A DNA stretch of 64,000 nt from Pomacea canaliculata (lineage: Eukaryota > Mollusca > Gastropoda > Architaenioglossa > Ampullariidae): NCBI RefSeq assembly GCF_003073045.1, contig NC_037592.1, positions 14,998,384 to 15,062,383 on the forward strand, read 5' to 3'. This document shows, one piece after another, positions 24,864 to 37,300 of the stretch. The notes beneath the pieces were generated by a model. The model ran no database searches, was not told the origin of the DNA, and saw only the letters and a program-made list of their open reading frames with translations. Each line of letters starts with the position of its first letter. The stretch's first letter is position 1. Position numbers and translations under genes: made by a program.

Positions 24864-24990
24864 AATAAAATGTCAAATCTTATTTGATAATTTTATGAAT
24901 GGTAGTGTATTGTGGTTAAATATTTATCATGTGCATGGGAAAAACTGGGTTTGTGAACAAGTGAATTGTGGTTATGGATTTTTCAATAAA
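24864..24990 (+). terminator. Candidate poly(A) signals of APIP
   Basis: AATAAA occurs at 24864-24869 and again at 24985-24990, about 720 and 840 bp after the APIP stop codon. No nearer canonical AATAAA was noticed. Which one is used cannot be told from sequence. Confidence 0.45.
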
Positions 24991-26043
24991 CAGCTTTTCT
25001 GGATTCAGATGTGTAGATATGTTTCTTAAAGCAGTCGGTCCCATTAATTGTGTGGATGTGTTCATGTGCGCACACACACATATTTGCTGTAAATAAGAGA
25101 CATGCTTGTAAAAAATAATCATGCAAATCAGAGATAGTTCCCAGTTTCCAAAAATCAAATTTCTTGCAAATCAAAATCACCTTTTTTTCTTTGCATAAAA
25201 TAACATCTGGCTCATGCACTTCACCACTTCCCTCCCACCACATTCCACAGAAGATCGACATTTTTATCGCTATGAAAAGCACCAAAATCTAATTTATGTC
25301 CTTGATTCATTCGGATCCAATAGTGGCTTTAAAAATTTTTAACCCTAATCTTTTAAATAACACTAGCCCTAACCCAAATTCTAACCTTTCTCCTTTGATG
25401 TCCTTGGTTTCTGTAAAGTAAATTAAAGCCCACATTCACTCAAATAAGATAAAACAAAACAGATAAGACAATATTTATGACCCAAGAGTAGTCAAAACAA
25501 TATACCTCTAATTATCTAATGGAAACATACAAGACATACAATACAAAATAGTATACTTTTACAATAGGCATCACTTTTGCAGTTTCAAAACTACTCTTTT
25601 TCGCTTAGAAATGCAAATATAACAGTTTTTGCTTCAAAATTCTAGCTCAAAGGAAAACCTTTTGGTTGCTACAAAATCACTGTCAAAAACCTGAGATAAT
25701 TTCATGAATGAATGAACAAAACTTTGAGTATTTAGCATATCCGAGTTAAATTCTTCCAGACCCTTTCTGTGGTGGTTTAGGTAATATCATTAAGTAATTT
25801 AATACACTGTTATTTTTAATTACTAATTTTTATCACAGGTAACTAAAAACATTAATGATTTGCCAAGTTACCTCAAAGCAAAACAGTGATTTATGAGAAT
25901 GACAGTTGGGAATTGAGGTTGTATGTAATATCACAATCTTTTCAATCTTGCTTTTAGACCATACTTTTAGTTGGACTAAAGTATGTAATTTGCAAGTGTT
26001 AAAGTAAAAAGCTTGATATAACTTTCATCGTACATGCAGCTGG
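24991..26043. other. AT-rich intergenic stretch
   Basis: Between the APIP 3' end and the next minus-strand gene model I see no exon, RNA gene or convincing mobile element. The open frames present are short and of low complexity. Confidence 0.5.
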
Positions 26044-27364
26044 TTAAAGACCACCTAGAGCATACATTTTTTGCTGCACTTGAGCCAGCTTTGATGGCAC
26101 TTCTATATGCAACATCCTGAGTATAGGATAAAAGGGTGGTAAAGAAAATAAGATGTACATGAATATCTGAATAGTTGGGAACTCTTTTTCAATTATTTTT
26201 ATGAGAAAATTTCCTCCTCCTTGTGGTATATTTAATCCCACAACACTTAGATCGGCTATAACTTCCACATAGTTATCAATAGTGCCACAATAAACCCGTA
26301 GAAACAAAGATGTGACTGAGACAAGAAGATGAATGCTGATTGCCTGCAGAAGTTTGAATAGCATATTGCAACATTTAACAACAAGAACAACAAAAAAAGT
26401 TTAAGCAGAATCCAAAAGATAAAACTCAATCCAGTCACACAACATATATTAAAGTTTAAATATTTTTAGACCCTAAATCTGTTTAGATAATCATCTTTAT
26501 AGAAATACTGTGCAGTGCACAACACAATTTTAGGACTTTAGGAAGTTTTAACTTTTAGAAACATGTGAAACTATTCCTTGAATAGTAGGATATTCCTTCC
26601 GCAACCTTCTCCTTTCCTCACCTTTTTAAATGGTCATACCACAAACAGTTTATCTTCATCTGGTAAAGATGGTGATATGATAATACTTATTTTCCCACAT
26701 ACATAACTCTGGATTACTAAATTTTAAAACAAAATGCAAAAGGTATAGGAAAGATACATTTTGAGTATATGTCTCAATACAATATACTATAATTCTATTA
26801 ATATCTGGAAAAGCTTGAAAGAATTTGTGGCAAGAAGTAATGAAAACATGATTGTTACAAAATATAAACAAAAAAGGAACACTCCCTTTAAATCTCTGAA
26901 TGCATAAGACAATGATCAACATTACCCCTGTCACAGCAAGAAAAAAAAACAAACCCCCCAACATGTCTATCTGTCGACATCTGCCATGACAAAATATGCC
27001 TAACAGATGTTTATATGCCACCGCTAACAGACAATTCATACTCATCAGATGTTAAGCCACATTAATCAGTTCAAGATTTTCACATGATTCAAAAGTAATC
27101 TTTCTAATATTACAAGTTAGACATTTTTTAGTCATTACAACCTTTCAATTATTAACAAAAAATCTTTTAAATGCACTTTTTACATAGTCCAAAAATTTGG
27201 ACATTGGCAACTTCATACAGCAGGTCCACAATTTCTGTTAGTCTCTGGTCATTACAAACATACTCATCTTTGGTCACAGTAAGCATACCATGTGTGAATA
27301 TACAACTCATGATCTGCTCCTTAAACAGGCTATATCTCTTTCTGTTCATTTTCATTCTAGCCAT
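26044..27364 (-). CDS. Unrecognised small four-exon gene model (171 aa)
   Basis: Proposed exons in transcript order: 27364-27184, 26716-26640, 26343-26159, 26116-26044. They give 171 codons plus stop. An ATG with A at -3 opens the frame, and all three junctions have GT/AG and matching phases (1, 0, 2). The protein begins MARMKMNRKRYSLFKEQIMS, has an acidic/hydrophobic helix-like middle (QRLTEIVDLLYEVANVQIFG), a hydrophobic stretch (AISIHLLVSVTSLFLRVYCG) and ends KLAQVQQKMYALGGL. I recognise no family. It lies downstream of the aldehyde oxidase-like gene on the same strand, after that gene's likely poly(A) signal. It could instead be decayed exons of an older gene or a chance assembly; phase consistency is the main support. 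Confidence 0.42.
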
Positions 27365-27628
27365 TTAAAAGCTGGCACCAAGATAAACAAAAAATTAAGA
27401 TTGTTTACACAAAAATAGAACTCTCCAACAGTCTTACTAAACTATAATGGTTATTAAGGAAAAATACGACTCACTAATCCTGTATGTTATTCTTTAAAAT
27501 GTAAGCAAAAGTAGGCCACATATAAACCTGTAAGAGGAGTATTTTACAACAAGTAGTTATAATAAACTGTATATTAGTATTTTGTCCACAACAAAATGCC
27601 AAGTTCAATGCTGATGATCATGCAAATC

Positions 27629-27634
27629 TTTATT
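27629..27634 (-). terminator. Candidate poly(A) signal of the aldehyde oxidase-like gene
   Basis: AATAAA on the minus strand, about 680 bp past the stop codon at 28314-28316. The interval 27635-28313 would then be 3'UTR; I see no coding exon in it. Confidence 0.4.
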
Positions 27635-28313
27635 CTTCGTTGGGTTAGTTCATCACGAGATGCTAATTCTCTTCATGTGAGCAGTTAATACCATTCAAGA
27701 GATACAAGTCATCGTGTGGTAGAGTCTGGTGTAAGATACCAGCTGAAGGCTGACTGGTCAGCCAGCAGCACTAATTAGAGTGCAAGTTTGTGGTCCAGAG
27801 AGGATGGACAGGACTGCACCCAACCTCTGCTAGATGGATCCCACCAATATGGTTGGGTACCCATGGCATAATGGCCCTCCTGTTGGGTATAAAAAAGGGA
27901 GGTAGAGGTGTGGCAAGAGAGAAACTTGACAAGAGCAAGTCACAGCACTGCCATCAAAAATCAGTGGAGTGATGTGTGCTTATGAATGTAAATGTGCATA
28001 TGTATATAGAGAGAAAGATTCACAGATTTAGATTGATATATACATTTGTACACACACACACATCAAATGTCAGTATCACATGGTTTCTTGTTGCAATGTC
28101 TGATTACAAAAAGCATGAAAGACAGATTAGTCATTTTGTTTTTTTATACATACACATTTGCTATACACTATACATTGTTACTACAAATCATCTCCAGGGA
28201 AAATTTAGTATGTAGCACATAATGAATCCAGAGAGGAATTTGTTGTTGAGCAACGTTGTTGAGCCAAACAGTAACAAAGCCATTTGAACAGCATTGATAT
28301 GGAAACTAGATGT

Positions 28314-31300
28314 TCAGCTGAAAAGCATCTGAGAAGCATCCAGCAAACATATTGTTTGAACATCTTCTACCAAACTTGGGGAATCTGTAAAAGAAACAGA
28401 AAAAAATTAAACAGCTAATGCTTCAATAATCGACTGAAAGACAAATGCAATACACAGAGACATTCTTATGTGCATGCACACACACACCCAGAGAAATGCA
28501 CATTGCCATACATTCTCTTGTCTGTCTCATTCTCAAGTTTTTATATTTTTATAAAATGTACAACTTTTGCCACTGACTAAGAGAAAAGAAGACATCTTGT
28601 CCAATCTCAGCTCGAGCAGCCTCAGCTGCATGTTTGATGGCAAACAGGGCAGAAGAGGACATCACTAAAGGTGGCTCACCAGAACCTGTGCCAACAAAAA
28701 CAGAAGTAAATGTAAGGCTCATTCACTCAAAACTAAGCTAAATGACAAAGCAATACCAGCAGTATTAGCTATTGTAAATCTCACATCAGCTCATGACACA
28801 ATAATATATTCATACATCGTACTATCAGCACACAAAGATATTTTAATAGTATATTAATTTGCTCTATGCTAAACAAACTATACAATATGAACTTTAACCA
28901 CATATCTTCAATTCTTTTCATTCATTGTTTGCTGTATTATCCAGCCAGATGAAAAATGATCCCCTCAAAGTTTCCCTTGCTCCTATAATGCTTTCTTGGA
29001 AATGGTAGTGGCTTTTGGCTACATATTAAAGATCTAAACTATTACATTTTATTCTTAAGTCTTACCCTTAGATCCAAGGACACCCATTGGATTAGGTGCA
29101 TTCTTGAGTAAATCCAAGCGAAAATCAATCGGCAAATTCTTTGCCATAGGAGGTTTGTATTCCTAAAATGACAAAAGTCTTTTGCAATAGCACATGAATG
29201 ATTAATACACATGAAAGTAATCATGGTATAAAATACCTTCAGACATCCCGTCATTTTGTAAGACTGTGGCTTATCAACGATATAAAAAGTCCAACAGTAA
29301 CCCCAATCATTGTTTACAACTACCAAGACAAAGCATTACAATAAAAATAATTTATCTTGTTCACAAAGTAATCATGCAGAATAAAAATATATGTTCCTTT
29401 CTTGGGTTTTTCAAATTTCTCTGCTTCTCAAATCGGTGTGTTAGCAGCTTGCCATTAGTGCAGTGTGTAAGGGATGCCACTTAAACTATGCTGGATAAAA
29501 TGATAAGGAACTAGCTGCCATGATCAAAAAGACAGCCTTAACTCACTAGATTATGGTTATTTACTGTCATTCTGACCACTACTGCATTCATAAAAAGTGA
29601 CCAGACATCACATCATGATGAACATCACAGGCCCTAATATGTTAATAGACACAAAGATATACTTTCCCAAAAAGAGTAATGTACAAGAAAGTCAGAAATT
29701 CTTACACTCGTACATAAGAATTTCACTCCTAAAATTTCATGTCCACAAATGATAAATATTTATTTACCCATGTCCCAGCAGTGAGGGCCACTCCTGTGTC
29801 TGGATCATATTTCATCTTCTCTGTCAGGTGATACCCAAGTCCCATAACAAATCCCCCCTCAATCTGTCCAATGTCTATCTCAGGATTTATGCTGTAAGCA
29901 AAACATTTAGAGCTTATATGTTATTGGTGCAAAACCTCCTGCCCATGGCAGAGTAGGCTAAAATCATTAAAGACTGACAAAGAAATTCAATTTCTCTGTT
30001 ATCTTCTCTTGATTTTTTGTTTTAACTTTCAGCTAGGTTGGCCATGCTTTAATTCTCAGTCCTATATTTTACTGAGAAAGAATGACTTTCGTGTCTTCTA
30101 CTGAGCTTTAACAAATTATCTTCATATCTTTATTACCTTTCACCACAGTCAAAGAGGATGTCACAGCGCAGGAGCTGTGATTGTCCAGTCAAAACATCTA
30201 TCTCTGCCTCCGTCACTGCTGCCCCATAAACATTGTAGTGGCAGTCATATTTATCCTGAGGATTAGTCCTGCAGAAAAAAATAATTCTATATACTGAACA
30301 AATAATAGTCCAAGAACATACACAGAACAGTTTTTAAAAACTGTAATAGCTAACGGTAAAGGTAATCTAATGACCTTATGATCTTATAAAAGTGTGGTGT
30401 TAGAATCCTCACTTTTCTTTCATTTTTCTAGGGCTTGGATTTTTGTGTGGGATGCTGCTCATCTCCTCAGCCACACTGCTTTACCTTTCCAACCCTCTAA
30501 GTCTAAGGAGTCAGTTACCCCTCTGCAGCTGGTTCAGCTAGGGGAAGTGTGCTAGTGTAACAATTAAAGAATGATAATAAAGTACACGTGAGATCTTTGA
30601 TAAATTTGAGAGACAAATAAGGTCAATGATTCAGGATGAAAGTTTTGTACTCTGGTAACTTTTGTTAACTTCTTTAGTATAAACTTTAATATATGGCACA
30701 AACAAATATATCCTTGTTTCTTAAAATACAAGCTTTGCAGTTAATCACAAAAAAGGCTTCTCACATGAATCTGGCACAAAGATCCACACCCTGCTGATAG
30801 CAGGCCGTAACTAGCTGCTGCCATGTTGGATTCTTCATCTTCTGGCGGACAAGAGCCATGCGTTCTTTGAGCTGCTCACAGCAATTCACAACACCCTGTC
30901 AATCAAACAAACAATGGGTGCAAAGATTAGACTGGGGAATGATAAAGTTTAAGGATGCTGCACCTATACTATCAACTGCTGCTGCAATAATTTTCAGCAG
31001 AACTAGTGACAGACTTGTCAGAGAAGCTTGTGAATGATAAGGTTAGAGGAGATGTTATGAAGACCAAAAGGAGTATGAAAGCTGTGGCGAGAACTCCCTA
31101 GCAGCATGGAAAGCCAGAAAAAGACAGGCCCCAAAAAGTTTGCCAAGAAAGTCCTTGATACCCTGATTCTACTTTGATTTGTGCTAATTTTCACACACAC
31201 ACAAAAACACCCTTACCAAGCAGTTCAGTTCACTCGTGATGCTGCCACCTGTGGTCATTGAGTTGGCATTGGTAACCGAAGATCCCTTCTGAACACGTAT

Positions 31301-34300
31301 AAGGTTCAGTGGCACCCCTAGTTCATAGGCACACACTTGGGCCACCTGCAAGTTCATACAGTCAATGTGAGGCTCCAAAATAATTAAAACTTATTTATTC
31401 GGTACACTGTACCCAATTTCAATCATGAAATAACATGAAATCAATAAAACTTTTTCCAAGTTAATTATTATTATTTTCCTCTTATTTTGATTTAAAAAAA
31501 GGATAAATTAGATCTGTGTAGATCTATATATTTGGCTTCATGTCAAAGTATACCATGAATATGATAAACTCACCTTTTGGTTGATACCTTGTCCAACTTC
31601 TATGCCACCATGTTCAATAACAATAGTGCCATCGCTGTGGTAGATAGCTACAAACACATTAAAGTAGCCACTCCGCCAAACAAGACCAAATCGTGTTGGC
31701 ACCAGTGAAAGTCCACGTTTTTTCCACCTGTTGGCCTGCACATGTACCAAGCAGCTCAAAAATAGACTCTCATTCAGCAAAATGAGGTCTCTTTGTAAAA
31801 AACATGGAGTAAATAAAAAGGCTCATTTCAAAAGTATTGATATTTTATTTTTTTGGCGAAGAAATGAAATTTTCCTTTTAAATTCTTTTTTTCAATGCCT
31901 TATGGATGATCTGACACTAAGCAACTGGATTAATTCATTGATCTCCCTAACCATGCATCTACTAGACAAACTTTAATTCAAAATGGTGTGGCCAGAAGAG
32001 GAGGAAAATTTCTCTGCCAAATTTCTCACTTGATGAATGGTTTATGCAGCTATAAAGAAAATGTTTATCCATTTCTATTATTCTTATTGATATTTACATC
32101 ATATTATGTTTTCATTGCCACACAACAATGTTGTTGAATTTTCAATACATTTATACCTTATTGTAGTCCTCTACTGTCTTTTTACGAACAGCCAAGTCAG
32201 ATGATGCCTCAAGTTGTGCCACAAGATCCCTGATAATACAGTAGTCTAGTTTCATGCCACCAGCAGATGTCTGTGTCAGATATAACAATAATATTTATCC
32301 ATCTAGTAAACAACAGTTTAATCTGTTATTAGGTACTGCATTATTATTAAACATTAAAATTTGACTGGGTTAGGGTTAGATTATTTAACATTAAATAGAC
32401 AATGGACTGTTAAAGATGTCAGCATATTACACTTTCTTCTATTGTAGTTCAGTACATTTTTACCACATACATTATTACAAGATTAAGTTTATTAAACAAA
32501 TTAGATGATTTGTAACAAGAAGCATGCAAATTTAAACTTCTTGCAAGCAACAAGAATATATTTAAAAAAAGAAAAGATAATAAAATTATTATTTTAAGTA
32601 ATGATGCAGATTATCCGGCTCCACCTCGATCTGTCACACTACATATACTACGCATGTAAGGGAACATATATGTACTCGTCTTTGTGCAAAGGCTTTTACT
32701 TCTCCCTGAAAAGAAGCATAAAACTAACCTGCCCTTTCTGATACAGATTGAGCTTGCGGACTTCACTGGGGTCTTTATTGATAGTCTTGGCGACATGCTC
32801 CATGATTGATTCCATAATGAACTGGGCTGGTACAGAACCTGCACATAACAATCAACTGCTTTAAACACAATCTTTTCAGCAGCTCAGTTTAGGAGATAAG
32901 CTTTTTTGTAAAGCTTTGTGAAAAGATAGAGCATGTCTTTCAAATGTTGATACCATATTCAACTGCTAGATTTCCTACAATATCCAGTCCAAGATGCCCC
33001 TAAGCTCTCAATAGTCAGGTCGTCCAAAAATGTTAATGAAGAAATGTTCCTGCACTAAGAATCAGTGCATAAATAACTTTCCCTATGAAGAACAGAAAAA
33101 AAAATAAAGAAAGGAATAGGTTTATCAGCCATACCAGGAGAACGGCAATAAGCATTGGATGGTTTGTTGGTTTTCACTAAAGCTGGGGTGAAATTCCAGT
33201 TGTCACAATGGTAAGCTAGAATAACCAAAAAAAAAAAAGAGAAAACAAAAACTTACCCACATTTCATTATATTTTCACTGTAATATATGTTACAGAAAAT
33301 AGATAAAAATAGATTTTCTGAAAATGTTGCTCTTTATGTTGTCCAGACATACAGCTATAACCAAATCATGTAAACAAAAGCTCAAAAACAGACAATATGT
33401 CATCATAAATAAGAGTTCATGACATCAGTGTGCACATCAGATCTTGCTTACAAGGATAAAGCTTCAATAACCTTATCTACAGTTTTCATACCATTGTCCA
33501 TCCAGATATACATATTGATGACTGAGTTTTCATTTGGGGAAGACCCACAATCAGCATAGAAAAAAATCTTGATGCCATTCAGCAAGCCGTCCTCTGTGAA
33601 CCCCACCTATAAACAAACAAACCTGGTAATACAATAAGCTAAACAAATTCTACATTGTGCTATATAATGCTATTCCCATCAGCATAAAGCAGACCCTACT
33701 ACACCTTTCTTCCCTGGCTGCAAGTTTAAGCTTTTATTGATTACTTGATTGCCACACTGTGCTACCATTGTCTTCATAGCATTGCTCCAGCAAACTATTT
33801 TTCTGAGCTACCTCTACCTACCATCCATTAGACCTTCTTTCTGTGCCATCCATCAGACTTTCTCTGTGTGCCATGCATTAGATGAAATACATGCCCTCTT
33901 CCTCCTTTTCTGGTACCACTGTTTGGAATTATTTGCCCCCTTCTCTTCAAACTGTCTACATTCAAAGCTTTCAAATCCAGCCTCAAAAGTTCAAAACCCA
34001 ATCCAGTAAACTCTTTCATTCCCTCTTCAATTCTTCATCGTTATCCCTACACTTCATTCCTCTTCCCCAAGTCACCCATTCTTTGTGCTGTTAATCGCTG
34101 GTTCATTTGTAGTTTTTCATGCACACTGCATTAAGCTCATCTCTACAAAGTCAATTATCATTAAAATAAAAGAAACCATTAAATATTTGTGATACTTGCT
34201 TCATAGTCTGCATGGAAAGGAAACCGCTTTCCAATTGCTTTCATGTTGTCATGAAAACCCATTCGAAGGCGAACTGGTCTGAAACATACATTTCACAGAA

Positions 34301-37300
34301 ACCAATGAACTTTCTGAGATATAAACTACAGTAAATTGCTATATTCTCTTAAACAATGTGGAGGCAATGTTTCACCTGCATGGCCAACACAATAGTCCAC
34401 AGAAAAAAATTGCTATATCCTATTACACTGCTTCTGACCCTGCACTGCGAATGAATAATATTGATAATAAAGACTTGATAATCACTTAGACAAAGATCAA
34501 CTCAATAATGTGAAAATATGTCTTCATCTGAAAAATACATATTCAGTGATGAAATTATAGAAAGAGAGACATACTCATGTGATTTACTCACTGTTGCATG
34601 ATGTATGCTGCCAAAGCACAAGCTCCTGACACTTGGAAATTTCGAGAAATTTTGGATCCAAATGCTCCTCCCAGACGCTTTACTTCCACCATCACACTGT
34701 TAGTGACACAAATTAAACGCAAGAAAAATACAAGAAAGTATAAATTTAAAAACAACTTAAAAATTACATTAACTTTTTTTGTTGTAAATATTCTTTCTTC
34801 GAAACTTACCAGATGACATGACCACGAATGATATAATAGCTCTGTAACAATTGAAAGTTGACTTCCTGGCAGCATAGACTACCAAGTGCATGGATTTTGG
34901 CAGTATATATAAACTAAAGCTTTGATGCCTTCATACAAGAGCTGTAAAGACCATTGCACACCTGACCAGGAGAGGTACTCACTACCTGCAAGCTCATTGT
35001 CTGGGAGGCAACTTTCACTGGTTACAGAGCAATTGTAACCTGTTATCTCCATGTAATCTGGTAATGTCAAAGAAGGAAAGATCCTTCATAAATTAAAGTT
35101 CATGCATGTAGGCAGCCACTGACCTGCTCTGGGGTATGTTCAGAACCTTGGCCACAATTTCACAAGTTCCATCAATCCACTGAGTGGATGCTTCAACTTC
35201 AATGCCACCTGAGTCATTGAGGCAACACCTTGCAATTTGTGTTTCAAGCTGAAAATGATATTGTGTGCCACACTCAATACTGCCTGATATGCGCCTGGGG
35301 GATCCCTTAATAGCAGCTGAAATGCCAGAATAGAAGAGTATCTTCAGAATATCTACAAAACAAACTGTCAATTTATAAATTCTTTGATATTATCTCTTTC
35401 AATCTAAAGCAGCAGTGTGTATTATTTCTTCAAATTTTAAAGTATCTAGATATCTAGCACGAGCTATAAGCCTTGCAAAAGGTAAACCTTTTAAATTTTC
35501 TTACCTCTATTATATAATATGCTAGAACAACACATGTACAGTGTAAAAACAAAACACTCTCAATAATATTTATTACTCAGATCTTAAACCAGTATTACAG
35601 ATTAATCAAAATTTACTCAAGTTCTTAGTTCAGTTACTAATAACAAACCAGGTATAACAATTATTCATATTACATTCTTAAGTCTTACCATCTGGATCTC
35701 CCACAATAAGAGGGTTAGGTGCACCAGGAAAGAAGGACTTTTGTTTGATAGCTTCGTCAAGATTCAGCAGGGGAGGTTGGACATCTTTGTATGTGACCTT
35801 AACAAGGGATGCTGCAGTTTCTGCTGTCATGGTGTCGTCTAATCACAAACAGCATGTAACAGCTTCAGTGCTAAGCAAGCCTAAAATGTTCAACATTTCT
35901 TTCTTTACATTTAAAAGCATATCATGCTTTCAGTCTCTACCAAATGGCAATATAGGCAATAACACAAGACTAGCATTATTTGTCTACCTTGATAATCCCA
36001 CAGTTAGGTGTTTATATTTATTTATCCCCCTCCCTTTCTTTGAAGATAGGACAGTGCTCACTACTTATTTATTTCATTTATAAGATGCAATTCTTAGCAA
36101 ATCACTAATACAACACTATATACCAAGAATACAAAAATAAAGATGACATTACCAGCTACAATGAGTCCTATAGGCTGGCCAGCAAACAGAATTTTACCAC
36201 TGCTAAAGATCTGTAACAAGCAAAACATGTTTCACAACTACATCAAATGGCATTAAAGTCTATCGAACACTATATATATATTTACCCAATAACAGCCTTC
36301 AGTTAAACTTTAGTTACACCTCACATAGCAAAAAGAATTTGTGAGATTTGATTCATCTTTTTTATTTTTTGGGGGGATTTTTTGTCTTCCACTTTCAAAA
36401 CATTGGTATGAAAAAGATCACAAAATAATCTTTCTCAAAAGCAATGCTAAGGCAAAAACAGCCTGACATTCACTTTCCTACCAATAAAAATATCAGGAAA
36501 AATAATTTATGTCCAGGAACAGTGACCTAATATACAAATAATATACTACCCACAATGACTAGACACGACCCACACATCACAGAGTCAACCAAAACACAAG
36601 ATGACCCTCAGACTGCAAAAGGACACATTCAACTAGTATTGGTCCTGACATGAGTTACGACGGAGTTCAGGAAGGCCATCAATTCAGCAAAGAAACTATA
36701 TCTCAACAGGGAAAATCTGGCCTGGATGAACTTACGCCTGACCCCAGATGGTATGAGACAGAACAGGCCACTGGCCAGGTGGGAAGCATCCACCACAATT
36801 TGTGCCCGCAGGGGGTAGGGCACAGCCAATACATCAGCTAGCTGCACGCACCACCAAGATGAGTAGGACTTTCTGCTTTTGGGTGGAACTGCTGTGCCAG
36901 ATGGTGACAGAGAATTCAGTACACTCTTGATCACTGCCTGGTAAAAATGAGTCTTGAGTAAGAAATGACCAAAAGTTGGACGATGACCCGAATATAAAGA
37001 TCTAGGTGACTGCAACTTTCATTGTCGTGATTTCCTTCAAATGAATAATTTTTGCTCTTAACTCACCTCCTCTGGCATGGAGTACTGACTTTGAGGCATG
37101 AAATTGTTCTCTCCCCCTGCTGGAAAGTCTGTAGCTTGAATGTATCTGTATACACCTGGCAGTTGCTGAAAAAAAAAAACCAAAAAAAAAAAACCAGCAA
37201 TAATAGAACTAGAACTGCATTAAAGTGATAATTACCAAAAAAAACAGTCTAGATCTACAAACATCATATGAAATGCAAGTGTTTAACTTACAAGGGCTTG

